A DNA stretch of 64,000 nt. It comes from Lysobacter dokdonensis DS-58. Lineage in GTDB: Bacteria; Pseudomonadota; Gammaproteobacteria; Xanthomonadales; Xanthomonadaceae. The notes beneath the pieces were generated by a model. That model searched no databases, was not told the DNA's origin, and saw only the letters and a list, made by a program, of their open reading frames with translations. Made by a program: the position numbers and the translations under genes. The stretch lies in the NCBI RefSeq assembly GCF_000770795.1, contig NZ_JRKJ01000005.1:124001-188000 (forward strand), given 5' to 3'. Below, piece by piece: positions 31,563 to 40,099 of this stretch (positions are counted from its first letter, which is position 1; each line of letters opens with the position of its first letter).

Positions 31563-32483
31563 CCGGAACAGGGCTTCGATGGTCACGAACGACAACCACG
31601 CGAGCAGGATGGAGGCGGCCGAGACGAGCAGGAGCGTCGGCAACCAGTGCATCTTCACTGGGTTGAGCATCGCGATGGGGAAATGCCACAGGTAGATGCC
31701 GTAGGACAGCTTCCCCATCCAGACCATCACCGGATGCGCCAAGCCGCGCAGATGTTGCGCGCCGATGACCAGCAACACGCCCGCCAGTTCAACGAACGGC
31801 AGGGTGGGGCGGTCGTTCAGTGCAATGATGGTGGCGAGCATCAATGCGCCCGCCAACCCTGCGACGCGCGCCGAAATGAACGTCCACGGACGCATCGCGA
31901 GCAGGCATCCCGCCACAAGGCCAGTGGCGCGCGTGTCGAAGCGAAAGCCGACAGCCCCCATGTTCGCCATGTGGCGCTGCCAGAGCCACGCGAGTAAAAA
32001 CAGGACGGCGGTGAGCTTCCACGGTGCCGTCCGCCCCTTGAGCATCCACAGCAGGACCAGCGGCCACAGCAAGTAGAAGTGTTCCTCGACCGCGAGGCTC
32101 CATGTGTGCCCGAGATAGTGCGGCACCTTCCAGAACGTCATGGCGTAGTCCGACAGGTACAGCCCCGCGACCAGTGCATCGCGGGTGTGCTGTCCTTCGG
32201 GGGCCAGGATCGGCGCAAGGGCCAGATATGCCGCGAGCATCGCCAGCAGGGCCGGGTAGAGCCTCCGCGCCCGTCGCCAGTAGAACGCCCCGATGCGGAT
32301 GCGTCCGGTTGACTCATGCTCGGCCAGCAGGATCGCGGTGATCAGGTAGCCGGAGAGGACGAAGAACAGCTCGACGCCGATGTATCCGCCCGTAAACCAC
32401 GGCACGCCGCAATGCACAGGCACGACCAAGGCCACGGCAACCGCCCGCAGCCCGTCCAGTTCCGCTCGATATTGGATCCCCAT
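31527..32483 (-). CDS. Acyltransferase 3 (OafA/YrhL-type), likely surface-sugar O-acetylase
   Basis: The 318-residue protein has about ten TM helices and the family motif R-x10-H in LRAVAVALVVPVHCG, then YIGVELFFVLSGYLIT and WSLAVEEHFYLLWP. Such enzymes move acyl groups across the inner membrane to O-antigen or other envelope sugars. It is on the opposite strand of the late genes, next to the fibre, a typical 'moron' position, so it can be expressed in the lysogen and change the receptor. The ATG at 32483 starts the conserved region; a TTG 18 codons upstream is less likely. Its 3' end overlaps the fibre gene by 36 bases. Confidence 0.88.
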   Translation of the reverse strand: MGIQYRAELDGLRAVAVALVVPVHCGVPWFTGGYIGVELFFVLSGYLITAILLAEHESTGRIRIGAFYWRRARRLYPALLAMLAAYLALAPILAPEGQHTRDALVAGLYLSDYAMTFWKVPHYLGHTWSLAVEEHFYLLWPLVLLWMLKGRTAPWKLTAVLFLLAWLWQRHMANMGAVGFRFDTRATGLVAGCLLAMRPWTFISARVAGLAGALMLATIIALNDRPTLPFVELAGVLLVIGAQHLRGLAHPVMVWMGKLSYGIYLWHFPIAMLNPVKMHWLPTLLLVSAASILLAWLSFVTIEALFRSERRVLQVAAS

Positions 32484-32533
32484 GTGGTGAGAGTACGGGT
32501 GTCGGGGCGGGTGGCGGACGGGGTGACTGAGAT

Positions 32534-32713
32534 TCAACGCGGCCGATCAGGCGCGACCCAAAATATCCACGGCGCGACCATATCGCTGCCGTCCTGAATC
32601 GCAATGATTCGCTCGGTGGGCACGGGGCCATCAAGGTACGCCAGCTCTATGGTCTGTTTCTCGGTCCAGTACGCGCCATCGGGGCGCACGTACATGATCG
32701 CTTCTTCAGCCAT
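32534..32713 (-). CDS. Small hypothetical phage protein
   Basis: The 59-residue product starts at an ATG behind GGGAGG. It has a beta-rich look (AIMYVRPDGAYWTEKQ) and no recognised family. It overlaps the upstream gene by eight bases, so the four leftward genes are probably one unit. Confidence 0.55.
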   Translation of the reverse strand: MAEEAIMYVRPDGAYWTEKQTIELAYLDGPVPTERIIAIQDGSDMVAPWIFWVAPDRPR

Positions 32714-33020
32714 TTCGCCCTCCCGGAGCTTGCGGCAGCGGTTGCCAGTGGGTCGGCGGGTCGGTGAACTCGTCGCCTTCGTCGGCATAGTCAATCCAGC
32801 ACTTACGCTGCGACCAATACCGGCCCATTGTGATGAAGTCGCCGTTCCAGACCATCACAACCGCGTCCTTCGGTGCGGTTTCGATGGGCTGCCATTCGTT
32901 CGTCGCAAGCATTTCCCTCGCCGCCTCCCACACATCCCGGATGGCGGCCTGTTCCCTCTGGTGGAACGCCTGCGGCGGGTGGTCAGCCAGCAGGGCGCGG
33001 AGGCGGGTGGGGTCGATCAT
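32706..33020 (-). CDS. DUF551-type phage protein
   Basis: The 104-residue protein has NEWQPIETAPKDAVVMVW and ends PPTHWQPLPQAP, the two anchors of the DUF551 family, which is frequent in phages and has no known function. Coupled to its neighbours by short overlaps. Confidence 0.75.
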   Translation of the reverse strand: MIDPTRLRALLADHPPQAFHQREQAAIRDVWEAAREMLATNEWQPIETAPKDAVVMVWNGDFITMGRYWSQRKCWIDYADEGDEFTDPPTHWQPLPQAPGGRNG

Positions 33021-33307
33021 CGGTAGGCCTCGATTTGGTAGTCGCCTTCATTGTCGTGCACGCCGTATCCGTGCCCGCTGATCTGCACCCCCACCGCAAT
33101 CCCGAAGTAGTCGCCGCCGAAGTCACCCATCCCCGCACCGTCTTCGACAGCTTCAACGATTGCGGACTGGGTGGTTTTGAACCGCTTGGCCGCCATGCGG
33201 ACGGTCGGAAACTCAGTCCCGCGCCCGCTGCGTTCGGCCTTGTCGGCGTAACGTCGGGCGTAGGCGAAAACTGCCTTGGGGTTGACTGTGCTAACTGTGC
33301 TAACCAT
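33017..33307 (-). CDS. Hypothetical phage protein with HTH-like segment
   Basis: The 96-residue product has FPTVRMAAKRFKTTQSAIVEAVED, which reads like a helix-turn-helix, followed by a beta-rich C-terminus with many glycines. It may be a small DNA-binding protein at the prophage edge, close to the attachment site. An excisionase-like role is possible but unproved. Confidence 0.5.
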   Translation of the reverse strand: MVSTVSTVNPKAVFAYARRYADKAERSGRGTEFPTVRMAAKRFKTTQSAIVEAVEDGAGMGDFGGDYFGIAVGVQISGHGYGVHDNEGDYQIEAYR

Positions 33308-33387
33308 CCCTCTAAACCCCCCTCTAGAACACCATCTGAGATCCTGAGAGCCCGCACAACAAAGCCATTCCTGAGCCGACCGTGTAA

Positions 33388-33426
33388 TTAGGAGGGGACC
33401 GCTCTATCCAACTGAGCTACGGGGCC
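33388..33426 (-). tRNA. 5' half of tRNA-Arg(CCU), cut at the anticodon loop (prophage junction)
   Basis: On the minus strand the acceptor (GGCCCCG), D arm (GCTC...GAGC), 5' anticodon stem (GTCCC) and loop CT-CCT-AA are perfect. The following bases (TTACACGG) do not form the 3' anticodon stem, and no T arm or matching 3' acceptor follows. The gene therefore stops exactly where phage sequence begins. This marks the right attachment site. Confidence 0.85.
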
Positions 33427-33470
33427 AAAAGGCCGCCGGATTATCGCAGAGGACGCCCCGCAGGCCCATC

Positions 33471-34229
33471 TCAGAGGTGGGTCAGCTGGCCCCGGCCGAT
33501 GACGAACCCGGTGGGATGGCCGGTCTTCGAGCCGCCGGGCGGCTCCATCGACACGGCGATGGTGTGGTCGTCGCGCAGCAGGTGCGCGCGCAGGGCGTCG
33601 GGGACCGTCATGGATTGCAGCGGCGCATCGTTGCCCACGCCGAGCGATTGCGTGGAGCCGTCGCTGGATACCAGCCAGACCTGCGGCACTTCGCCGGGCG
33701 TGGGGTCCTTCACCAGCGGCATCAGGACGAGCGTGCAGGCATCGTCGTCGACGGCCGCCATGTAGGTGTTGCGGCCCTTGCCGTCGTTCATCGTGCTCAC
33801 CAGCCGCACGGGGTGCGGCAACGCCGAATGTACGGGCGCCGGGATCTGGCTCGCCGGATTGCGGGGGAGGGCGATGAGGGCGATCACGCAGGCGGTGGTC
33901 GCGGCCAGGCCCGCCAGGCTCATGCCGCGCCAGAAGGCGATGCGATCCCACCAACGTTCGCGTTCGACGCGCGCCGGCTGCGCGACATCCAGACCAGCCC
34001 GCGCGCGCACCTTGTGCCAGAGATACATCGGCGGCACGACGGGCGCGATGTCGTCGGCGAGCGGCGCCAGCCGCATCCGCCAGGCATCGATGGCGCGTGC
34101 GAGACCGGGCTCGCGCGCGATGCGTTCGGCGAAGGCCTGGCGCGATTGCGCGTCCATCGTGCCGAGCACGTATTCGGCCGCGATCACGTCGTCGCCGCCG
34201 GGGCCGGTGATGTCGTCGATGGCGCTCAT
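33471..34229 (-). CDS. RskA-family anti-sigma factor
   Basis: The 252-residue protein has an N-terminal anti-sigma part (AAEYVLGTMDAQSRQAFAERI), a single TM helix near residues 100-120 (LAGLAATTACVIALIAL) and a C-terminal extracytoplasmic RskA domain ending GFVIGRGQLTHL. It holds the sigma factor at the membrane until a signal triggers proteolysis. The ATG overlaps the sigma gene stop (ATGA), so the pair is co-translated. Confidence 0.9.
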   Translation of the reverse strand: MSAIDDITGPGGDDVIAAEYVLGTMDAQSRQAFAERIAREPGLARAIDAWRMRLAPLADDIAPVVPPMYLWHKVRARAGLDVAQPARVERERWWDRIAFWRGMSLAGLAATTACVIALIALPRNPASQIPAPVHSALPHPVRLVSTMNDGKGRNTYMAAVDDDACTLVLMPLVKDPTPGEVPQVWLVSSDGSTQSLGVGNDAPLQSMTVPDALRAHLLRDDHTIAVSMEPPGGSKTGHPTGFVIGRGQLTHL

Positions 34230-34816
34230 GATTCCAGGCACGTCCGCAGTTGCATCAGGCCGCGGCGGATCCAGCTCTTCACCGTGCCGATGGGGGTGTC
34301 GGTGCGGCGCGCGAGTTCCTCGTACGTCGCGCCTTCGTAGAACGCCGTGCGTATCAGCGTACGGCGCCGCGCTTCCAGTTGGTTGAGGCAGCGATCCAGC
34401 TGCCGCGTTTCCCCCGCGTGTTCGGCCATCGCCGGTGCGCCCGGGGCCGTGTCGCTCACCTCGAACGCGAATTCGATGGGTAGTGCATTGCGCGAGGCGC
34501 CGTCGCTGCGCAAGCGGTCGATGGCCTTGTTGTGCGCGATCATCGCGAGCCACGAAATCGGGCTGGCGATCGCCGCGTCGTATTGCGCGGCCTTGCGCCA
34601 GATCGCCGCGTAGGCTTCCTGCACCGCGTCTTCGGCTTCGTCGCGGTCGGACAACAGCCGCAGGCACACGCCGAACATCTTCGCGGAGGTCGCGTGGTAC
34701 AGCCGCTCGAAGGCCATCGCGTCGCCCTTGGCGACCGCGGCGAGCAGGCGTTCGAGCCCGTGCCGGTCCATCGGCGCGTCGTCGGTCGGATTGCGAAGAG
34801 CCAGGGTGTCTTCCAT
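34226..34816 (-). CDS. ECF-type RNA polymerase sigma factor (SigK-like)
   Basis: The product of about 196 residues has region 2 (FERLYHATSAKMFGVCLRLL, DEAEDAVQEAYAAIW) and region 4 (RRTLIRTAFYEGATYEELAR, GTVKSWIRRGL). With the RskA partner it forms a stress-response switch of the SigK type. A GTG four codons upstream is another possible start. Confidence 0.92.
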   Translation of the reverse strand: MEDTLALRNPTDDAPMDRHGLERLLAAVAKGDAMAFERLYHATSAKMFGVCLRLLSDRDEAEDAVQEAYAAIWRKAAQYDAAIASPISWLAMIAHNKAIDRLRSDGASRNALPIEFAFEVSDTAPGAPAMAEHAGETRQLDRCLNQLEARRRTLIRTAFYEGATYEELARRTDTPIGTVKSWIRRGLMQLRTCLES

Positions 34817-34894
34817 GCACGGGTCCACGCGGGGGCGCGGGTCGATCCTACGCCCAACCCGGCAGATACGGACCTCGGGGCCCGGCGGATGCAG

Positions 34895-35731
34895 TCAGCG
34901 CAACAGCGCCTCGGCCGTCGCCGAAGGGTGCTTCATCCAGGCGTAGTGGTCGGCGCGCACGTGCGGGGCGACGGCATCGACGACCGCGATCGCGGGTTTC
35001 GCATTCGGCATCTTCCCGAGCAACGCCTGCAACGACGAGGCGGGCGCGAGCCAGTCGTGCGCCATGCGGACCGCGCGGATCGGCAGTGCGACGCTGTGCA
35101 ATGCGGTTTCGAGGTCCATGGCGAGACCCGCCGCCGCGTATCGCCCGCTGAGCCCGCAGCGCGACCAATCGGCAATCACGCCGCGCGCTTCTTCACCGCC
35201 GAATCCGATCCGACGTCCGGGCAGTTTGCCCGCGACCCGCGCGATGCCGTTCAACAGGTGATAGGCCCCGGGCAGCCACCATCGCGTGCGCGCGGGGAAG
35301 GCGCGGAAGTCGGGCGTTCCGCTGGCGACGAGCCACACCGCATTCGCGCTTTCAGGCGCGAGGCCCGCGCGCACGCAAGCGAGCTGCCCGCCGAGGCTGT
35401 GGCCGCCGACGACGCGTTCGATGCCGGGCAACGCGTGCGCGATGGCGGCTTCGCTCGCGGGGAGGTCGGCCATCAGCAATTCGCGATAACCCCAGTCGGA
35501 CGTGCGTGTCGCGCGCAGGTTGCTGCTGCCCAGGCCGCGCCAATCCTGCGCGAACACGGCGATGCCCTCGGCCGCCAGCGCGTCGGCGAAGGGCAGGTAA
35601 TGCCGCGCGGCGATGCCCATGCCGCCGAGCCACAACAGGCTCGCGCGCGGATTGCGCGGCATGCGGGCCTGCAACGTGAAGCGATGGCCGTCGCTCGCGG
35701 CGACGGCCAGTTCGACCGACTCCACTGTCAT
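34895..35731 (-). CDS. Alpha/beta hydrolase
   Basis: The 278-residue protein has the oxyanion-side strand FAQDWRGLGSSN, the nucleophile elbow GGHSLGGQ and a late His in APHVRADHYAW. Family members act as esterases or lipases; the substrate is unknown. ATGA-type overlap with the thiD stop upstream suggests one transcript with thiD and the PhoH gene. Confidence 0.85.
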   Translation of the reverse strand: MTVESVELAVAASDGHRFTLQARMPRNPRASLLWLGGMGIAARHYLPFADALAAEGIAVFAQDWRGLGSSNLRATRTSDWGYRELLMADLPASEAAIAHALPGIERVVGGHSLGGQLACVRAGLAPESANAVWLVASGTPDFRAFPARTRWWLPGAYHLLNGIARVAGKLPGRRIGFGGEEARGVIADWSRCGLSGRYAAAGLAMDLETALHSVALPIRAVRMAHDWLAPASSLQALLGKMPNAKPAIAVVDAVAPHVRADHYAWMKHPSATAEALLR

Positions 35732-36519
35732 TGCGCCGCCCCGAAATGATCGAGCACGACGATGTCGCTGCGCCCGGGACGATAGCCCTTCACCAGCGCG
35801 CGATGCACGTAGTCGGAGGCGGCAATGCACGCATCGCGCAAGCCGTCGCCCAGCGCGATGCGCGCCGCGACGGCGGAGGCGAGGGTGCAGCCGGTGCCGT
35901 GCGCTTCGAGGGTGAGGCGGGCGTGCCGGATTTCGTGCATGCCGGTCGCATCGATGAAGACATCGACCACGTCGCCCTCGCCCTGCAAATGCCCGCCCTT
36001 CAGCAGCACCGCATTCGCGCCGCGCGCACGCAATGCCTGCGCGGCATCGTGCATCGCGACGACGCTGTCGATTCGGGCGCCGAGCAGCAACTCGGCTTCC
36101 GGCAGGTTCGGCGTCGCGATCGTCGCGCGCGGCAGCAGCCGCGTGCGCATCGCATCGAGCGCGTCGTCGGCCAGCAACTTGGCGCCACTGGTGGCGACCA
36201 TCACCGGATCGAGCACCACCGGCACGTCGGGACGCGCATCCAGCAACGAAGCGACGGTCTCGATCACCTCCGCCGTCGCCAGCATCCCCAGCTTCACCAC
36301 GCGCACGTCGAAGTCGTCGAAACACGCTTCGACCTGCGCTCGCAGGAACGTCGTCTCCGGCACGTGCACCGCGGTCACGCCCCGCGTGTGCTGGGCCGTC
36401 AGCGCGGCAAGCGCCGACAGCCCGTGCACGCGGAACGCCGCGAAGGTCTTGAGGTCCGCCTGGATGCCGGCGCCGCCGCCGGAATCGGATCCGGCGATCG
36501 TCAGCGCCGCCGGCGTCAC
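35728..36519 (-). CDS. thiD: Hydroxymethylpyrimidine/phosphomethylpyrimidine kinase
   Basis: The 263-residue enzyme phosphorylates HMP and HMP-P in thiamine synthesis. It shows the ThiD opening [35 protein letters not shown] and the C-terminal anion hole region [13 protein letters not shown]. It is monofunctional, with no ThiE fusion. A GTG start overlaps the upstream stop (GTGA). Confidence 0.95.
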   Translation of the reverse strand: MTPAALTIAGSDSGGGAGIQADLKTFAAFRVHGLSALAALTAQHTRGVTAVHVPETTFLRAQVEACFDDFDVRVVKLGMLATAEVIETVASLLDARPDVPVVLDPVMVATSGAKLLADDALDAMRTRLLPRATIATPNLPEAELLLGARIDSVVAMHDAAQALRARGANAVLLKGGHLQGEGDVVDVFIDATGMHEIRHARLTLEAHGTGCTLASAVAARIALGDGLRDACIAASDYVHRALVKGYRPGRSDIVVLDHFGAAQ

Positions 36520-37913
36520 AGCACTTCGGACGCGTAGTCCGCCAGGCGCGAACGCTCGCCGCGACGCAAGGTCACGTGCGCGCTGTGCGTCCAGCCCTTG
36601 AAGCGATCCACCGCGTACGTCAGGCCCGACGTCGTCTCCGTCAGGTACGGCGTATCGATCTGCTCGACGTTGCCCAGGCAGATGATCTTCGTGCCCGGGC
36701 CGGCGCGCGTGATCAGCGTCTTCATCTGCTTCGGCGTGAGGTTCTGCGCTTCGTCGAGGATGAGGTAGCGCGAGAGGAACGTGCGGCCGCGCATGAAGTT
36801 CAGCGAGCGGATCTTGATGCGTGACGCCAGCAGGTCGTTCGTCGCCGCGCGGCCCCAGCTGCCGCCTTCCTGGTTGTGCGTGAGCACTTCGAGGTTGTCG
36901 GTCAGCGCGCCCATCCACGGCGTCATCTTTTCTTCCTCCGTGCCGGGCAGGAAGCCGATGTCCTCGCCGACGCTCACGGTCGCGCGCGTCATGATGATTT
37001 CGCGATACCGCTGCTGGTCCATCGTTTGCGCCAGGCCCGCGGCGAGCGCGAGCAGGGTCTTGCCGGTGCCTGCGGTGCCGAGCAGCGAGACGAAGTCGAT
37101 GTCCGGGTCCATCAGCGCGTTGAGCGCGAAGTTCTGCTCGCGGTTGCGCGCGGTGATGCCCCACACCGCGTGCTGGTTGTGGCGGTAGTCGTCGACGATC
37201 TGCAGCACGACCTTCGCGTCGTTGACGCGCGCCACCTTCATCTCGGCTTCCTCTTCGCCGGGCAGGAAGAGGAACTGGTTGGGATACCAATCGTCGTCGT
37301 CGCGGCGGGCGATCTCGTAGAACGTGCGCCCCTTGTCCGTCCACGACTTCAGGTCCTTGCCGTGGCGCGACCAGAAATCTTCCGGCAGCTCGGTGGCGCC
37401 GGTGTACAGCAGGCTGAAGTCGTCCAGGGCGCGGTCGTTCTCGTAATCCTCCGACACGATGCCCGCGATCGCGGCCTTGATCCGCAGGTTGATGTCCTTG
37501 GAGATGAACACCACCGGCGTATCGGGTTCTTCCTCCTTCAACGCGAGGATCGCGCCGAGGATGTGGTTGTCCGGGATCACCGCGCCGAAGCGCTTGCCCG
37601 CATCGAAATTGGCGACCTGGAAGCGCAGGCGCCCCGCGCTTTCCTTGCCGCGCAACTGCAGGCCATCGGGCGGGGCGAGCGGAACGCCGGCCGAGATGTC
37701 CATGACGTTCTGCTGCTGGATCAACTCGTTGAGGAAGCGGCTGACCTGGCGCGCGTTGCGGCTGGGTTCGGACGTGCCTTTCTTGGCATTGTCGAGTTCT
37801 TCCATGACCTGCATCGGCAGGTACACGTCGTGCTCCTCGAACTTGAACAGCGCGGTCGGGTCGTGCATCAGCACGTTCGTATCGAGCACGTAGATCCGCT
37901 TGCTTCGGGTCAT
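36516..37913 (-). CDS. PIN domain-PhoH ATPase (PhoH2 type)
   Basis: The 465-residue protein joins an N-terminal PIN nuclease ([12 protein letters not shown], acidic residues in LDNAKKG and [12 protein letters not shown]) to a C-terminal PhoH helicase/ATPase with Walker [12 protein letters not shown] and Walker [13 protein letters not shown]-PhoH proteins unwind and cut RNA. It is not the shorter YbeZ-type PhoH. First gene of a likely PhoH-thiD-hydrolase unit. Confidence 0.93.
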   Translation of the reverse strand: MTRSKRIYVLDTNVLMHDPTALFKFEEHDVYLPMQVMEELDNAKKGTSEPSRNARQVSRFLNELIQQQNVMDISAGVPLAPPDGLQLRGKESAGRLRFQVANFDAGKRFGAVIPDNHILGAILALKEEEPDTPVVFISKDINLRIKAAIAGIVSEDYENDRALDDFSLLYTGATELPEDFWSRHGKDLKSWTDKGRTFYEIARRDDDDWYPNQFLFLPGEEEAEMKVARVNDAKVVLQIVDDYRHNQHAVWGITARNREQNFALNALMDPDIDFVSLLGTAGTGKTLLALAAGLAQTMDQQRYREIIMTRATVSVGEDIGFLPGTEEEKMTPWMGALTDNLEVLTHNQEGGSWGRAATNDLLASRIKIRSLNFMRGRTFLSRYLILDEAQNLTPKQMKTLITRAGPGTKIICLGNVEQIDTPYLTETTSGLTYAVDRFKGWTHSAHVTLRRGERSRLADYASEVL

Positions 37914-37927
37914 CAAGGCTTCCTGAT

Positions 37928-38425
37928 TTAGGTGTGCGTCGATTTCGAGTGTTGCGTCAGTGCGTCGAGCACGGCCTGCGCGTGGCCGGGGACTTTCACG
38001 CCGCGCCATTCCTGCGCAATGCGGGCGTCGGGACCGAGCAGGAAGGTGCTGCGCTCGATGCCGATGTACTTCCTTCCGTAAAGTTGTTTCTCCTTGATGA
38101 CGCCGAAGGCGTTGCACAAGGTTTCTTCCGGGTCGCTCACCAGCTCGAACCCGAAGCCCTGCTTGTCGCAGAAGTTCTGGTGCGAGCGCGCCGAGTCGCG
38201 CGAGACGCCGAGCACGTCGGCGCCGAGCTTGCGGAATTTCGGGAGCAGGGCGGCGAAGTCGCGGCCTTCGGTGGTGCAGCCTGGCGTGTTGTCCTTCGGG
38301 TAGAAGTACAGCACCAGCCAGCGGCCCGTGTAATCCGACAGCGTGGCCTCGCGCGTGCCGTCCTTGCCCGCGAGCGCGAGCGGCGCATCGAGGACCTTGC
38401 GGGGCAGCGGTTTGGCGGTCGGCAT
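37928..38425 (-). CDS. bcp: Thioredoxin-dependent peroxiredoxin, Bcp/PrxQ
   Basis: The 165-residue enzyme has the peroxidatic motif FYPKDNTPGCTTEGRDF. Compared with E. coli Bcp the usual resolving Cys five residues later is missing; C84 (HQNFCDKQ) may resolve instead. It reduces peroxides in the cytoplasm. It follows gcvR with a one-base overlap, as in many gammaproteobacteria. Confidence 0.93.
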   Translation of the reverse strand: MPTAKPLPRKVLDAPLALAGKDGTREATLSDYTGRWLVLYFYPKDNTPGCTTEGRDFAALLPKFRKLGADVLGVSRDSARSHQNFCDKQGFGFELVSDPEETLCNAFGVIKEKQLYGRKYIGIERSTFLLGPDARIAQEWRGVKVPGHAQAVLDALTQHSKSTHT

Positions 38426-38985
38426 CAGAACTTCATCGGATCCATGATGGCGTCGAGGTTCAGGTGGTCGCAGAACTCGAGGAAATCATCGCGCAATGCC
38501 GCGATGTGCATGTCCGACGGGATCCCGATGGTCACCTGCGCGGAGAACATGTCGGCGCCGGTCTGCATCGCGCGGTAACGCGAGCAATGCAGGCTTTCGA
38601 TGGTGATGCCCTGGCGGTCGAAGAAATCCGCCAGCTGGAAGAGGATGCCGGGCTTGTCGGCCGCCACCACTTCGACGATGTAGGGCAGCAGGTTGGACTG
38701 CACCTGCTTGGGGCCGGTGCGATAGAAGACGAGCTTGAGGCCTTCTTCGCGCTCGAGGCGGCCGAGCATGGTTTCGAGCTTGGCGACGGCGTCCCACGAC
38801 CCGGTGGCGAGCGCCGTGACCGAGACATCGCGCCCCACGGTGCTCAGGCGCGCGTCGACGAGGTTGCAGCCGCTGTCGGAAATGCGGCGGGTGACCGCGA
38901 GCAGGGGCGACTGCGGGTGCGTCGTGTACGCGTTGATGAGCAGGTGGTTCTCGTTCGGCGCAGGACGGGCGGGGGTTTCGGTCAA
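38425..38985 (-). CDS. gcvR: Glycine cleavage system repressor-like, two ACT domains
   Basis: The 186-residue protein consists of two ACT-like domains (HLLINAYTTHPQSPLLAVT; VEVVAADKPGILFQLADFF), the GcvR layout. Together with GcvA, GcvR senses glycine and represses gcvTHP. I chose a TTG start behind GGAAGG, since no ATG fits the conserved N-terminus. Divergent from dapA, with bcp downstream, as in E. coli. Confidence 0.88.
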   Translation of the reverse strand: MTETPARPAPNENHLLINAYTTHPQSPLLAVTRRISDSGCNLVDARLSTVGRDVSVTALATGSWDAVAKLETMLGRLEREEGLKLVFYRTGPKQVQSNLLPYIVEVVAADKPGILFQLADFFDRQGITIESLHCSRYRAMQTGADMFSAQVTIGIPSDMHIAALRDDFLEFCDHLNLDAIMDPMKF

Positions 38986-39046
38986 GGCGGCCTTCCGAGG
39001 TCTGAACGAGGTCCCCGAAAATCCTTCGGGGCCGTGGTCAGCATAC

Positions 39047-39076
39047 TTGCCGCTGGTTTCACGCCGCAAGTAAGAT
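39047..39076 (+). promoter_or_regulatory. Sigma-70-type promoter for dapA
   Basis: TTGCCG at 39047 and TAAGAT at 39071 with an 18-base spacer, in the divergent gap between gcvR and dapA. The resulting leader would be about 95 bases long. Confidence 0.5.
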
Positions 39077-39128
39077 CGCGACGGGCGGCGACGCTTCCGC
39101 TCATCCGTTGCCGTGCGTTGCACGCGCA

Positions 39129-39160
39129 ATGCCGGAGGATTTCCGGCATCTTTGTCTTCT
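39129..39160 (+). terminator. Hairpin with T-rich tail in the dapA leader (possible attenuator)
   Basis: An 8-bp perfect stem ATGCCGGA/TCCGGCAT with loop GGATT, followed by CTTTGTCTTCTTT. It lies inside the dapA leader on the coding strand, so it could terminate early. Confidence 0.45.
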
Positions 39161-39181
39161 TTCACGAACGGGCCCACCGTC

Positions 39182-40087
39182 TTGCGACCGACCGGCAGCA
39201 TCACCGCGCTCGCCACGCCTTTCACGGCAACCGGCGAACTCGACCTCGACGCCTGGCGTCGCCTCATCGACCTCCAACTCGCCGGCGGCACGCAGGGCGT
39301 CGTGGTGGCCGGTTCGACGGGCGAAGCGGCGGCGTTGTTCGACGTCGAGTACGACGCGCTGCTGCGCACGGCGGTGGAACGCATCGCGGGCAGGATCCCG
39401 GTGATCGCCGGCACGGGCCAGTCCAATACCCAGAAGACCATCGAATGCACGCGCCGCGCGAAGGCGCTGGGCGCGGATGCCGCGCTCGTCGTCACGCCGC
39501 CCTACGTGCGTCCGACGCAGGCCGGCCTGGTCGCGCATTACACCTCGGTGGCCGACGACGGCGCGCTGCCGGTCATTCTCTACAACGTCCCCGGCCGCAC
39601 CGGTTGCGACATGCTGCCCGGGACGGTCGCCGCGCTCACCGGCCACGAGCGCATCGTCGCGCTGAAGGAAGCCCGCAGCGACGCCGAGCGCATGGACGCG
39701 TTGCTGCCGTTGCGCAGTGACGGCTTCACGATCCTCAGCGGCGACGACCCCACCGCATGCCGCGCGATGCTCGCCGGCGCGGACGGCGTGATTTCCGTCG
39801 CCTCCAATGTGTTGCCCACCGCGTTCCGCCGCCTGTGCGATTTTGCGCGGAAGGGTGAACGCGAGCAGGCGGAGGCGCTCGATGCGCGCCTGCGCGAAGC
39901 CAACGATTTCCTCGGCGTCGAACCCAACCCGATCCCCGTCAAGGCGCTGCTCGCGCAGATGGGCATCGGGCACGGCCTGCGCCTTCCGCTGTTGCCTCTT
40001 TCCGCGGCGCACGCCGGGCGCACGCCCCTGGTCGCCGCGGCCATCCTCGACATCGAAAACGCGATCCGCGACGCGCTCGCGGCCTGA
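39182..40087 (+). CDS. dapA: 4-hydroxy-tetrahydrodipicolinate synthase
   Basis: The 301-residue enzyme condenses pyruvate with aspartate semialdehyde in lysine/DAP synthesis. Visible: [19 protein letters not shown], the catalytic Tyr in [10 protein letters not shown] and the Schiff-base Lys in IVALKEA. The conserved N-terminus begins just after a TTG at 39182; no ATG is near and the binding site is poor, so the start is uncertain (the frame is open upstream to 39113). Confidence 0.94.
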   Translation: MRPTGSITALATPFTATGELDLDAWRRLIDLQLAGGTQGVVVAGSTGEAAALFDVEYDALLRTAVERIAGRIPVIAGTGQSNTQKTIECTRRAKALGADAALVVTPPYVRPTQAGLVAHYTSVADDGALPVILYNVPGRTGCDMLPGTVAALTGHERIVALKEARSDAERMDALLPLRSDGFTILSGDDPTACRAMLAGADGVISVASNVLPTAFRRLCDFARKGEREQAEALDARLREANDFLGVEPNPIPVKALLAQMGIGHGLRLPLLPLSAAHAGRTPLVAAAILDIENAIRDALAA

Positions 40088-40099
40088 CAGGAGTTTCCA

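Larger units (their letters stand above)
1..33388. mobile_element. Prophage (siphovirus type), right-hand part
   Basis: A continuous set of phage genes fills this interval: early small genes, lysis, terminase, portal, MuF, scaffold, capsid, connectors, tail tube, chaperones, tape measure, tip and fibre. Gene order is that of a temperate siphophage with a GTA-like tail tip. Nearly all genes overlap by 1-4 bases (ATGA, GTGA, TGATG), and no structural gene is visibly broken, so the late region looks intact. The right edge is the anticodon loop of a half tRNA-Arg gene. Integrase, repressor and replication genes are not seen and should lie to the left of the window. The exact right border is inferred from where the tRNA sequence stops. 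Confidence 0.93.

Noticed and set aside
33389-33470. Group I intron in tRNA-Arg(CCU)
   Set aside because: Such introns do occur at this anticodon loop, but the sequence after the break is protein-coding phage DNA and no 3' exon appears within intron range.
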